This document shows positions 54,701 through 62,123 of a DNA stretch of 64,000 nt, piece after piece. The DNA is taken from the NCBI GenBank assembly GCA_947591605.1, contig CANQDF010000007.1:20726-84725 (forward strand), written 5' to 3'. The translations under genes were made by a program, and so were the position numbers. Below the pieces are notes generated by a model, which ran no database searches, was not told the origin of the DNA, and worked only from the letters and a program-made list of their open reading frames with translations. How positions within the stretch are numbered: position 1 is the first letter of the stretch; every line of letters starts with the position of its first letter. The stretch comes from an uncultured Clostridia bacterium. Its GTDB lineage: Bacteria; Bacillota; Clostridia; Lachnospirales; CAG-274.

Positions 54701-57186
54701 TTCCCGGTATAACCAAAACAGCTTCGTCGGATTCTGTCCGTATTGAAGCATCTGCCGGAACTCCCGTAAATTGGACGGTGACATCACGCAACAACGGTAA
54801 CGATGCCATGACGGATTATGTTATATCGGATACCCTTGAACCGGAATTTATTTTTGAAGGTGATGTTAAATACGAGATACACGGTAAAACAGGCCCTGTC
54901 AGCAATGAAGAAGCTAAACGCAGAAACGACTGTTTGCTGAAATGCGGAATAAATGTGCAAGCGCCAAACCCTAACGTAATTAATCAGGTAGAAGACGCAG
55001 GGCGAGGTCCGGATGTAATGTTCCATATCGATCGAGATGAAAGCGATATGAGTAAATTACTCGTTTCCTCCAATACGGTGTATGAAGGCAAGGGTACTCC
55101 TGTTACGGTAGTTGCAAACGATAAAGAATGGACACCTATACCCTATATATATTTCTATGATACAAAAAATACGGGTCACCTGAACGGAAATATTCTTGCA
55201 GGAGCATATGTAAAATTTGAGAAAAAAGAGAATACTCAAGGTAAAGAATGCGAAACACTTAAGATACGTTTTGCATACAAGGTAAACGATACAACGGTAA
55301 ACAAAGCAATATATGCTATTCCTGCAGGGGGTTACAGCATACTTACGGTAGGCACAACGGCAAATAAAGACATAAAAGCCGGTATGTATCTTAACGATGC
55401 GTATATTATACCTTCCGATCTGCAGCAGGACTTTAACCAAAATTATGTATCACAGGGCAAACCGGTTGAACTTGACGCCAAAAATGCGGTTAAAAGCACC
55501 GCTCCGGTAAATCTTTATACGGGTCAGCCTACGTTATCATATAAGGAAATTGAGGAAGTGCTTAACGAGGAAAACCGTGCGGATTCCAGAAATCCGGACA
55601 GTAACTATATTCTGCTTTCCGATAAAACAAAGACATTCCGTTACACGCTGAATATCACCAACTCAGGGGATAAACCTATGGATAAGCTTGTTGTTATCGA
55701 TAACCTGCCTCAGCTTGATGACAACGTAACGGTAGCAACAGCAGACGGAAATACCTTAAGAGATGATCTTAAGAGATACAGCGAGTTTAAGGTAAGTTTG
55801 GCAAAAGATGACCCTAATTTTGAAATAAAAATCGTAAAAGATGACGGTTCATCAAGAACTCTGACAAAAGAAGTTGACTATAAGGTTCAATACAGTACCA
55901 AAACAGGTGATTTTACTTCAAGCGATTGGCTGGATAAGGATGCACCCGATTCACCGGACTGGAAGCCAAATCGGGAAGATTTGACCGACGGCGATCCTCG
56001 TTCTGTCAGGTTTGTTATTGAAAAGGACGGAGAAGGGAACTCCATTGTAACCTCCGGGGATACCGTCAAAATCAGCTTTGATGCGGTTATTAACGATGAA
56101 AACGCAAAACCGTCACAAACTGCTTGGAACAGCTTCGGCTACAGCTACAGCGTAAACGACCTTACAGCTAAGGCTGCGCCCCTTAACGTAGGCGTAAGGA
56201 TACCGAGTGCACCGCAGATAAAAAAGGCTATAGTTACAGGTAGGGGCGGACTTTCTCCTATAGACAAGGAAAAAGCCTTTAGGTTTTTGGTTTATGAAAG
56301 TAATACGCCCAAAGAATTTAGGGATTATTCGGAACAGGGCATATTGGAGCAATTTAACGGTGGTACTTGTGCATATTTTGAACTAACGGTAAATGCAAAT
56401 AAAAGCGAATCCGATGTATATTCATTTGAAAACGGAAGTTTTAAAAAATATACTGTATGGCGTGAAGATGCCAGTTCTCCAACCAGTCCGTTTAAACTTT
56501 TTATTGACAGTAATCCTTGGGTATGGGAGGACGGTAAAACCTACTACATTGTAGAGATCGAAGACCCGGCAAACGAAGATCTCAGCTTCTTTGGTATCAA
56601 CGGCAGAGATCAGCGTCAATACAAGTTTGTATACGATGCAAGCCGCAACGAGGAGATAACTGTTTCAAATGCAAAACCCGACTGGAATATCCGTATACTT
56701 AAGCATGACCAAAACGGAGATCCTCTTCAAGGCGCACTTTTCGGCATATATACGCCAAATGAAGATGAAAAAATGTCGGATGAGCAATTTGCCGCATTGG
56801 GTATAGATGAAGAGTACAAAACAAGAACCGTGCTTAATGACGGAAAAACCGATACATACTATCTTATGGATACCGCAGTAAGCAACGAAAACGGCGCTTT
56901 AGGTTGGGGCGAACTGGGCGAGGATACCTATGTTGTCTATGAAATAACTCCTCCTATCGGATACTACGGCAGCCTTCAGAACTATATCTTTACCCGTGAG
57001 GAGGCTGTTGCGGCTTCTGATAAAACACAGTCAAAAATTGTTGTAAACAGAGAAGCGGAGCCATTGCCCGGAACAGGCGGCAAAGGCATACTGCCTGTAA
57101 TGATTTTAGGCGCCGTCATATCTCTGACCGCATTAATGCTGCTGTATCTTCGAAAAAAGAAAGCTGCTGCAGAAAACAGGCTTTAA
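48799..57186 (+). CDS. Giant LPXTG-anchored surface protein with BspA-like leucine-rich repeats
   Basis: A 2795-residue cell-wall protein. Signal peptide MKKAKRIASAVLSAMLVLS; the start at ATG 48799 is set by AAGGGGGA upstream. Residues about 60-590 carry BspA/LRR_5 repeats (IGDSAFKDCVSLRDV, EIGDGAFCYSKLEKV, IDDYAFANAENLSSI). About 780-2560 are seven or more DUF11-like isopeptide-type beta domains (VTYYLIIKNSGKTPLYLTDV, FRYTLNITNSGDKPMDKLVV). About 2627-2750 is a SpaA/Cna-B prealbumin domain (RILKHDQNGDPLQGALFGIY). LPGTGG at about 2756, a membrane helix and a KKK tail form the sortase signal. Likely an adhesin or stalk; ligand unknown. No sortase gene lies in the window. It contains a G9 tract at codons 360-363. 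Confidence 0.92.
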   Translation: MKKAKRIASAVLSAMLVLSTGITGFPNGAFEEVAAKDNIINTMSIPPAAKGSGWELAINADGTYTVTFSGTSIPASFIESEAVAPYKDKITKVNIGSDVRSIGDSAFKDCVSLRDVKFEENSVLKETGNSVFEGCKNLKSVNLEALSALEYIGTEDASDSNTFNGTGLENITIPSTVKEIGDGAFCYSKLEKVNFEENHVLTKLGKVRGEVFSGCTELTEINLENIKSPSFSFGTNIGGEPGFYGCSSLVSVTVPGNISGNLSKMFYDCTSLEEIVFKENTNKITDVNDIIRNTKVEELDLSPLNITEITGTVVKDNSSLRTLKLPDTVEKISAAADVAVNCSNLREILWEKNEHGPEFLGGGKHHFAENTALESFDFENLPDLTKITDQMFKGDVSLKQAVLGGKLSSIGSEAFLGCTGLKEVVYKTSSLSNVSSDAFANTGNFTLKITAEDGSFPPYINTDFLAAAQGHISDIIVDKNVSFTVGTEGKGNALSAPFTKGGMYCTDSSGSIYKVNGDTAELVYGARDTDTLTIPASVSCGGKSLPVTAIGRDAFKGSAVQSLTFSGAAQITNIDDYAFANAENLSSINGKTESDAVTGSFAAAADSLGSNLFVNTKITGDKDEKVFENSNVQNNGTIGGSIGLGIEISLDNDTEQRLEPKEKALYYTGTEAQINVALSQSPVNVYRIYVRKESDGIVSCSTGAVLQPTEDPDIWYYEFTYESGSTYVPTINVKYPNCTRPGRKMQVWGVSVSNEVKEEYANKVIEPGTTETGIVTTDAYIEPTWITQNQAFQVAKEAVESSSVGFNAVDKGIALKNLKFQVKYSPLGETYEKAVGNDFVKYVDLKDTLKLPTYLKWRSDIDTDNTTVVSDGSSSSLYAVIGGKKYLVCTVSNFNLSNAAITDMWLEKDGENNYTVCFRAANTETDKEISPLSGDILFGSEVIFADGIKPNEEIKIDNTISSETNYNFADKATSEANAELSFNSGSGNVLFDKSIVTKPGHMGEDAEFKLTVENPSAFDYDKLEKLEDTLSSPGNQAMYIKPENMQALFDGLNGDNLTITITNAFITDAVSDTVTGLDGETEGKLSAANTGKDTEYNGLKKGSKTEGEKITIKKEDGIITIASGSKTITADGGKTIADALNELAYVVTQEDYYTLTWDYPSGYTLNAGKKLEYNVKATVKNSLMFLPEQDSSYYYNYPTGKGVDLHNEASLTAGGNVQRKSTETVNEVPLDLRISKDGTVDGVSINPSTDENKKTHRVELGDIIDYKVDLAHMGKSYYDVLPVTDKLAGLQCLLVPVKDNPSLAGEGLPKLTEEDGIEYYVLNQPGTYEDIVIGGICADTVTVKELSDNTGIETLIKYYIIDKDPEAASGIEGDRNISFTYKAVCDDQYFDGVDTSHFSINNEAWANDLMGHRIYAPIFTGGAALAFSKDIVAYKSSDPQFDEIDKDDFSTISREKNIVTYRLKFENPFPPESEGSDNPKTYLTGKDFYDALPATGTAFDWSKSNISVDYELKNGATFVDERKSPVDKEEVLDGNEWKVVKDDPSSLPSTGHDADSQYITWNDDITVEFPPKSQFYIYVTLTFPDEEDVWNSFITEKGGEILINTLYLYNLPDRVTHSLSEPGKVLLQKGVYETGYYTRGALQDYTEYYRGIDRYHYTPNDPFFLGEYSSEQKGAVNTVTYYLIIKNSGKTPLYLTDVYDVLPKGFDFYTLSNSAVNHNLDKDIYTKDFWSSSHYVVGLINDIGKKDSAIERRYIPTAPGYRNDEGARRKMAALVALPEGYRNAVGNEDAWESPVDVNGEKMQFVLTHVGYEGEEVLPDGRKRIKFHFVRNDIGGFNSSGSYYNDKNDNIKIKDIDEYKNVPYLSPGEFTQFAYTVYTASDEVAQDKALNYAAMEYIDIDGGGDVTLDTDTGVDVADYNGMENNDGDRELWDNTKAAKEGFTEVSPLNKADNRQWLVSGVTVEKGDIVPGITKTASSDSVRIEASAGTPVNWTVTSRNNGNDAMTDYVISDTLEPEFIFEGDVKYEIHGKTGPVSNEEAKRRNDCLLKCGINVQAPNPNVINQVEDAGRGPDVMFHIDRDESDMSKLLVSSNTVYEGKGTPVTVVANDKEWTPIPYIYFYDTKNTGHLNGNILAGAYVKFEKKENTQGKECETLKIRFAYKVNDTTVNKAIYAIPAGGYSILTVGTTANKDIKAGMYLNDAYIIPSDLQQDFNQNYVSQGKPVELDAKNAVKSTAPVNLYTGQPTLSYKEIEEVLNEENRADSRNPDSNYILLSDKTKTFRYTLNITNSGDKPMDKLVVIDNLPQLDDNVTVATADGNTLRDDLKRYSEFKVSLAKDDPNFEIKIVKDDGSSRTLTKEVDYKVQYSTKTGDFTSSDWLDKDAPDSPDWKPNREDLTDGDPRSVRFVIEKDGEGNSIVTSGDTVKISFDAVINDENAKPSQTAWNSFGYSYSVNDLTAKAAPLNVGVRIPSAPQIKKAIVTGRGGLSPIDKEKAFRFLVYESNTPKEFRDYSEQGILEQFNGGTCAYFELTVNANKSESDVYSFENGSFKKYTVWREDASSPTSPFKLFIDSNPWVWEDGKTYYIVEIEDPANEDLSFFGINGRDQRQYKFVYDASRNEEITVSNAKPDWNIRILKHDQNGDPLQGALFGIYTPNEDEKMSDEQFAALGIDEEYKTRTVLNDGKTDTYYLMDTAVSNENGALGWGELGEDTYVVYEITPPIGYYGSLQNYIFTREEAVAASDKTQSKIVVNREAEPLPGTGGKGILPVMILGAVISLTALMLLYLRKKKAAAENRL
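49878..49886 (+). repeat. Run of nine G inside the surface protein gene
   Basis: Nine consecutive G encode LGGG at codons 360-363 in the leucine-rich repeat region. In the given sequence the frame is open. Loss of one G would lead to TAA at 49958-49960; gain of one to TGA at 49917-49919. Such tracts are classic sites of slipped-strand phase variation. Confidence 0.85.
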
Positions 57187-57266
57187 ATACAACGGGGAAA
57201 AGCAACATCGTAAATGATGCAGAGTGAAAAACATAACATATCTATCAAACTGCTTACACAGCAAAA

Positions 57267-57301
57267 AATATCCCGCCGCTTTTTAAGTGACGGGATATTT
57301 A
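57267..57301 (+). terminator. Terminator of the surface protein gene, direct repeat copy 1
   Basis: AATATCCCG (57267-57275) pairs with CGGGATATT (57291-57299). The whole 35-bp sequence 57267-57301 recurs exactly at 57540-57574. Confidence 0.75.
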
Positions 57302-57539
57302 GACTGTCAAAAAAACTAAAATTAAATTCAAAAAATGATTTTTAAAAAATTTAAACTTACAAAAACATTTCAAGGTAATTTAAGCGCCGCAGGCTAAAAT
57401 CCGCAGGACGAGCTTTGCCCGTCCGAGGAAAAGAGGGAGTGTCGAGCGATAGCGAGGCGCGAATCTCTTTGTACTCTGTGAAAAAAATGCAGGAAATGCT
57501 TGCATTTCCTGCAAGCGTGTCGATTTATTCGACACGCTG
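57302..57539. repeat. 238-bp repeat-type element with double-hairpin copy 3, flanked by 35-bp direct repeats
   Basis: The left 100 bp are AT-rich and include GTCAAAAAAACTAAA, also seen near copy 2. A GC-rich middle (about 57385-57480) carries GGACG...CGTCC and CGAGCGATAGCGAGGCGCG. The right end is the double hairpin TGCAGGAAATG / CATTTCCTGCA (57488-57498 with 57503-57513) and AGCGTGTCG / CGACACGCT (57514-57522 with 57530-57538). No open frame. It looks like a small non-coding dispersed repeat, perhaps a miniature mobile element, set into a duplicated terminator. Confidence 0.6.
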
Positions 57540-57574
57540 AATATCCCGCCGCTTTTTAAGTGACGGGATATTTA
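57540..57574 (-). terminator. Terminator after yhaM, direct repeat copy 2
   Basis: Exact 35-bp copy of 57267-57301, with the AATATCCCG / CGGGATATT stem, placed 12 bp from the yhaM stop codon. It can serve the leftward yhaM transcript. Confidence 0.7.
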
Positions 57575-57586
57575 TGTTCCGTAGGT

Positions 57587-58534
57587 TTAGCCTTTATATT
57601 CGCTTTTGCGTATATTGCGCATAAGCAGCTTGTTATAACCTGTCCATGCTCCTGCCGTATTGTTGGAGGCAATTATATCCTCAAACATACGCTCCTTTGC
57701 ATCCGTATCGTCTGCCGCATGCAGAAGAAATGCCTCAAGGGTCTTGGGCAGCTTGGGGGAGCCGTATTCATATTCGCCGTGGTGTGCAAGTATGGAATGA
57801 CATATAAGCGATTTAAGCTCATGAGGGAATCCCTCTATTTTGTCGGCTTCGGCGCTTATAAGCTCGCAGCCCATAATTATGTGGCCGATAAGCTCGCCGT
57901 CATCGGTATAATCAATATTGGGAAAATCCGACAGCTCCATTATTTTTGCCACATCGTGCAAAAGTGCGGTAGAAATAAGCAGATCCCTGTTTACCGTTGG
58001 GTAGTGAGAGGCAAAAAAATCACATATATCCGTTACGGAAACCGTATGCTCCAGCAGCCCTCCGAGGTAGTTGTGGTGCATGGTTTTGGCTGCGGTGTGG
58101 CTTTTAAACCTTTGCGAAATCACAGGGTGTTTTTTAAATATGTTTATAAGCAGAGTTTTTATACATGGAGTAGTGATGCTGTTTATATATCCGTCAAGCT
58201 TTTTGCAGAGCTGGTCTATATCCTTATCTGTGGTCGGTACATAGTCGGCAGGGTCGTATTCGCCCTCGTAGCCCTTGCGTATTTTGTGTACGTTAAGCTG
58301 CAAATCGTTTTGATAGGTCTGCACAAGAGCATCTATCTTTATAAAGTCGCCTGACTCAAAGCTCTGTATGCCGTTTGTAAGGTCCCAGACCTTTGCGCTT
58401 ATTGTACCGGTTTTATCCTGAAGTGTAAGCGAGAGATAGTTTTTGCCCGCCTTAGACTGAAAGGTCTGTTTTGTTTTGCAAAGGTAAAAGTCTATGACTC
58501 TTTCACCGTCCCGTAAATCAGAAATATATCTCAT
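57587..58534 (-). CDS. yhaM: 3'-5' exoribonuclease YhaM-family HD protein
   Basis: A 315-residue Firmicute exoribonuclease. An OB-fold nucleic-acid-binding domain comes first (about 1-95, YLSLTLQDKTGTISAKVWDL), followed by a metal-dependent HD domain (about 145-290): HHNYLGGLLEHTVSV, then LLHDVAKIMEL with the HD pair, GHIIMG and HSILAHHGEYEYGSP. It trims mRNA 3' ends. GGAGGC precedes the ATG. It is a single-gene unit; the 253 bp upstream, up to the small membrane-protein array, hold only AT-rich sequence with no other feature I can see. Confidence 0.92.
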   Translation of the reverse strand: MRYISDLRDGERVIDFYLCKTKQTFQSKAGKNYLSLTLQDKTGTISAKVWDLTNGIQSFESGDFIKIDALVQTYQNDLQLNVHKIRKGYEGEYDPADYVPTTDKDIDQLCKKLDGYINSITTPCIKTLLINIFKKHPVISQRFKSHTAAKTMHHNYLGGLLEHTVSVTDICDFFASHYPTVNRDLLISTALLHDVAKIMELSDFPNIDYTDDGELIGHIIMGCELISAEADKIEGFPHELKSLICHSILAHHGEYEYGSPKLPKTLEAFLLHAADDTDAKERMFEDIIASNNTAGAWTGYNKLLMRNIRKSEYKG

Positions 58535-58787
58535 ATAAGCCTCCGTTAAAAATATTATATATGATAATTATATAAAAAAGCGGATGCAAATTCAAGACAA
58601 TATTGAATGTCAGTGTTAAAGTGTTAATGTTAGACCGCCTGTCTGTTTTACCTCAACGGATAAAATAAGCTTATATATGTACTTAATTTTGATTATATTA
58701 GTACTATTTCTCCGGATAAGTATTAACTGAACATATTTTAAGGCTTTATGCTTTTGTTGACATAAGGGCTTGTGCCATCAAAAAACT

Positions 58788-59408
58788 TTAGTGCTTATGC
58801 GGAACTTGCAGTTGATTTCTTTTTTTTAAAACGTGAGTGCCGATAAATATCAATATTAAAATTATAATAAATACAAAATACTTATGAATGAAGCACAAAA
58901 GGGCAACTATATGATACAAGCTAATAAGAAAGAAATCACTACCCGTTATACGTACTTGATTATATTTATTGGAAGGAGCATGCTCCGAAGATATATAGTC
59001 TAAAGAATACCAAACCTTTTTGTTTGAAACGGATCGTGTTTTGCTTTGAATATCACCTTCTATGTTATTAAGAAACATATAATCCAGCAATAGAACTGTT
59101 TCCGCCTTTGTCATTTTATGCCATATTTTTTCAAATTCCTCATAAGAGAAATCAGTCGAATATGGAGCTTTATTATAATTTTCATTATGCATTACAATTT
59201 TCCCGGTTACAGGTGGAGCGATATTAATTTCGTATTCAAAATTATCAAGTATAATTTGTTTATTTTTAAAATTCGGACGTATTACACGTTGTGAAACCAC
59301 AATATTTATAATATCGTAATTTTCGTATCGTGGAGAACGGATATGAGTATAGCCCAATATTATAAATATAAGTGTAATTAATAAAAGTATTATATATCTT
59401 TTTTTCAA
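58788..59408 (-). CDS. Membrane-anchored protein of unknown function, family A copy 1
   Basis: A 206-residue protein of no family I recognise. N-terminal membrane helix (about 5-22), an extracytoplasmic or cytoplasmic middle of about 130 residues, and a long C-terminal hydrophobic stretch (about 160-195, FVFIIILILIFIGTHVL) with a basic tail ending QLQVPHKH. Middle motif MTKAETVLLLDYMFLNNIE is shared with copies at 61.5 and 63.4 kb. The start is TTG 59408, with GGGAGG 9 nt upstream in a leader (GGAGGACCGGTTGT) nearly identical in copy 2. This is the most diverged copy. Base composition is clearly more AT-rich than in the genes left of 58.5 kb. Confidence 0.8.
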   Translation of the reverse strand: MKKRYIILLLITLIFIILGYTHIRSPRYENYDIINIVVSQRVIRPNFKNKQIILDNFEYEINIAPPVTGKIVMHNENYNKAPYSTDFSYEEFEKIWHKMTKAETVLLLDYMFLNNIEGDIQSKTRSVSNKKVWYSLDYISSEHAPSNKYNQVRITGSDFFLISLYHIVALLCFIHKYFVFIIILILIFIGTHVLKKRNQLQVPHKH

Positions 59409-59559
59409 ACAACCGGTCCTCCCTTTACCTCAATGTATACAATAAGTTCTCCGTCTATATTATAAAATATTGATTTATATTCGACTGAGCGTGCAGCAGC
59501 CGACAATATTAGGCTCCATATATTTTTGTTTTTCATAGAAGGTCTAATATTTATTTTTT

Positions 59560-60099
59560 TTATTTACAGACTTTTTTCAAAGTCTTAATAAATGACCAAT
59601 CTATTTTTTGACTTAATTCACAATACAGTACTCCTTCACAATTAAAAAGAGTTATTTCAATGTTTTTGTCATTATTTTTCATGCACATCTTTATACCCTG
59701 ATAATCTCGCCTGAAAAACATTGAATTTACATTAGGAAAATTACTGAAAGGTTTATTGAATTTTTCTTTGAATTCTTCATATGTATAATTATAGTAAGAT
59801 AAATTATCAAAATATAATTCTTGTATATCCTTGACATCATTTATGAGGATATACATTTTTCCATCCTCTGCATCATATCCAAACTGATGAATATTTATGT
59901 TGGGAGTTTGAGTGATCAAAAACTTTTCGGCAACCATATTTTTGCCGTTTGAATTGTCTAAATCCATTTTTTTAAATTGATAATAGTCAACAGATAAATG
60001 CGATCCGTATAAAATATATATTAAAGCAAACAATCCCCCTATCATAAGCAGTATAGTTGCACATTTGTCTTGTAATTTTAATGATTTAAAAATTTTCAT
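59560..60099 (-). CDS. Membrane-anchored protein of unknown function, family B copy 1
   Basis: A 179-residue protein with one N-terminal membrane helix (about 15-33, ATILLMIGGLFALIYIL) and a soluble domain of about 145 residues outside it. The segment YILINDVKDIQELYFDNLSY matches TLFMDDIRDIHELCFENLAY of the 62.7-kb protein, so they are paralogues. It ends TLKKVCK, a sequence whose gene remnant also lies at 60.84 kb. Part of the AT-rich minus-strand array; no known family recognised. Confidence 0.78.
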   Translation of the reverse strand: MKIFKSLKLQDKCATILLMIGGLFALIYILYGSHLSVDYYQFKKMDLDNSNGKNMVAEKFLITQTPNINIHQFGYDAEDGKMYILINDVKDIQELYFDNLSYYNYTYEEFKEKFNKPFSNFPNVNSMFFRRDYQGIKMCMKNNDKNIEITLFNCEGVLYCELSQKIDWSFIKTLKKVCK

Positions 60100-60148
60100 A
60101 ATTAATAACCTCGATGTTTACGGATACCTTGTCTATCTGCTTATTACT

Positions 60149-60621
60149 TTACTTCAAAGAAACCTTGTTTTTTATTGTTTTTTTAAATTTGCACCTTACA
60201 AAAATTAACATAATCATATCAACATATGGTATTGTCGTAACAAACCATATTATCATATGATTAGGTTTAAATTTATCTACAAACAGAAATGAAATTATTA
60301 TAGATATAGGAATATACATAATACCAAGTAAAAACGAAAAAAACAGAAAAGATAAAATATCCCAATTTCCCCCTATGCCACCGAGAACTCCTTTAAAATA
60401 TGAACGTTATATATAAGAAACATTATATTTTGTATAATTTTACAAATAATCATTGTATTAAGTTCAATATATTGTACTTTATTTTTCTTTATTTTAAACT
60501 ATAAGAAATAAATACTTGCAACAAGCAAAACAATAATAGTGTAAATAATACCTATTCCCATAAAGTTTATCCCCAATTTTATTAAACCAATAGTTAAGTT
60601 ATCCAAGTTTTGCAATACCAT
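60149..60621 (-). pseudogene. Decayed family C membrane-protein gene
   Basis: From ATG 60621 (GGAGGCG just upstream) a frame runs 40 codons to TAG at 60499, continues in the same frame through MIICKIIQNIMFLIY, then shifts frame near 60385-60410 and runs to TAA at 60149. The joined translation resembles the intact gene at 62124-62672: MIICKIIQNI versus FIMKCIQTIF, and DKFKPNHMIIWFVTTIPYVD versus LEFKPISYLLWIYTILPITD. One stop and one frameshift thus break it. The first 40 codons alone could still be translated into a small membrane peptide. The alignment was made by eye. Confidence 0.6.
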
Positions 60622-60835
60622 TTTCACGCCTCCTATTATGGACAATTATGTCACCAATAATAAGGTATCATATCAAAATAATAATGTCCTTGACTTGCTT
60701 CTGATGTATAACAGTTAGGCGGACAATAGTTGAAAGTTGGTCAGTGAGTTCTGCAAGCAACATATACACTTTTCATAATCTCCGGATGTATAATATTTGC
60801 CCAACTTGCATGAGAAAGCCTAATATTTAATTTTT

Positions 60836-60862
60836 TTATTTACAGACTTTTTTCAAAGTCTA
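60836..60862 (-). pseudogene. 3' fragment of a family B gene
   Basis: TLKKVCK followed by TAA, and some 40 bp of flank, repeat the end of the family B gene at 59560 almost exactly. An in-frame TAG lies directly upstream, so only the tail of a former gene remains. The stretch 60622-60835 between this fragment and the decayed family C gene shows no other feature. Confidence 0.6.
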
Positions 60863-60906
60863 TCTAAGGGAAATTTCAAATTTTCTGTTTTGGTTAATTA
60901 TTAACG

Positions 60907-61428
60907 TCATCTGCTCAAACGACCCTCTTCTTCTGCTTTTTGAAATAAATGCTTAAGCTCTGCACCGAAAGGATTTTCCAGATCCACCGAAAGATATAAA
61001 TGCTCGTTATCATAAAACAATGAAACGGACAGACCTTTTGGCTTGTAACGCAAATTCTCATATAGAACAAAATTTTTTAATTCAGAATAATAATCGATTA
61101 CAGCATAATTTTTTTCATTTTGACTGTGTATGTTTATTGCTTTGGTGTTATTTTGATTTAATGCTTTAATGATATCAACATCAACATATTCAATTTTAGC
61201 AACGCAATAATGCATATTCATATAATGATACATATTCACTTCTTCAACCTTTGTGTTGCTTGGAAGTAAAACACCATAAGCATTTATTATTTCAGAAGAA
61301 CATTCTTCTGCATTTTGCAAGTAAGTTTTATTAAATCCATTAAACATACATCCGCCAATATAATACGTTGCAGATAAAACTATAATTAATGCCGATATAA
61401 ATTTTATTAATTCTTTTTTCCTGCTCAT
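60907..61428 (-). CDS. Putative lipoprotein of unknown function in the membrane-protein array
   Basis: A 173-residue protein. N terminus KKELIKFISALIIVLSA ends in IGGC, which fits a lipobox with lipidated Cys at about 27. The rest is soluble, with MHYCVAKIEYVDVDIIKAL and LSVSLFYDNEHLYLSVDL. It occupies the same place behind a family A gene as family B copy 2 does, with the same 70-bp spacer upstream, but I see little sequence similarity to family B. The start is ATG 61428 with GAGGT upstream; the ATG pair at 61446 precedes that site. No known family. Confidence 0.75.
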   Translation of the reverse strand: MSRKKELIKFISALIIVLSATYYIGGCMFNGFNKTYLQNAEECSSEIINAYGVLLPSNTKVEEVNMYHYMNMHYCVAKIEYVDVDIIKALNQNNTKAINIHSQNEKNYAVIDYYSELKNFVLYENLRYKPKGLSVSLFYDNEHLYLSVDLENPFGAELKHLFQKAEEEGRLSR

Positions 61429-61433
61429 CTTAT

Positions 61434-62077
61434 ACCTCAGCATCAATTTATTTGTGTATGCCTATACCGACATTTACAGTTTTTTAAAATATATAAGACT
61501 TTATTGTTTATGCGGAACTTGCAGTTGACTTCTTTTTTTTAAAACGTGAGTGCCGATAAATATCAATATTAAAATTATAATAAACACAAAATACTTATGA
61601 ATAAAATACAAAAAAGCAACTATATAATATACAACGGAAACAAAATTATTGTCTATACTGCTTCTATGTGTATCTATATATTTATATTTCTTGGTAAATC
61701 CTGCAGATGAATAGTATATATCATAGGTTATCTTCTTACTCGGATCCGAATATGTTTTATTTTGAGTATCTGCTTCTATGTTATTAAGAAACAAATAATC
61801 AAGCAATAATACTGTTTCTGTTTTAGACATTTTATACCACAATTTATCAAATTCTTCATGATCATAGTCTGTCCATCGAACAAAATCATAAAATTTATTA
61901 TCGTGCACTACAATCCTGCTGCCTCTTAATGGAGCAATCTGAATTTCGTATTCATAAAATGTATAATTGACATATTTTGAAACAACAATATTAATAGTTT
62001 CATAATTCTTGTATTGAGTATATCGGATATGACTATATCCCAATATTGTAATTATGAAGATAAGTGTAAATAATATA
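61434..62077. repeat. Long direct repeat, left copy (about 98 percent identical to 63357-64000)
   Basis: Aligned base by base at an offset of 1923 bp with the right edge of the window. I count about a dozen substitutions and no gap in 644 bp. It contains the spacer and nearly all of family A copy 2. The right copy is cut by the window end, so the true length may be greater. Confidence 0.9.
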
Positions 62078-62100
62078 AGTATTATATATCTTTTTTTCAA
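61501..62100 (-). CDS. Membrane-anchored protein of unknown function, family A copy 2
   Basis: A 199-residue protein of the same plan as copy 1: N-terminal helix (about 5-24), middle domain with MSKTETVLLLDYLFLNNIEA, and the C-terminal hydrophobic stretch FVFIIILILIFIGTHVLKKR, which is identical to that of copy 1. The start is TTG 62100, GGGGG about 10 nt upstream. It is almost identical to copy 3 and clearly diverged from copy 1 in the middle domain, while both ends are conserved, suggesting that the central domain is what varies. Function unknown. Confidence 0.8.
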   Translation of the reverse strand: MKKRYIILILFTLIFIITILGYSHIRYTQYKNYETINIVVSKYVNYTFYEYEIQIAPLRGSRIVVHDNKFYDFVRWTDYDHEEFDKLWYKMSKTETVLLLDYLFLNNIEADTQNKTYSDPSKKITYDIYYSSAGFTKKYKYIDTHRSSIDNNFVSVVYYIVAFLYFIHKYFVFIIILILIFIGTHVLKKRSQLQVPHKQ

Positions 62101-62123
62101 ACAACCGGTCCCCCTTTACCTCA

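Noticed and set aside
60499..60621. A stand-alone 40-residue membrane peptide, possibly a type I toxin or holin-like peptide
   Set aside because: The same frame continues after the stop with sequence resembling family C, so it is better explained as the front part of a decayed gene, though translation cannot be excluded.
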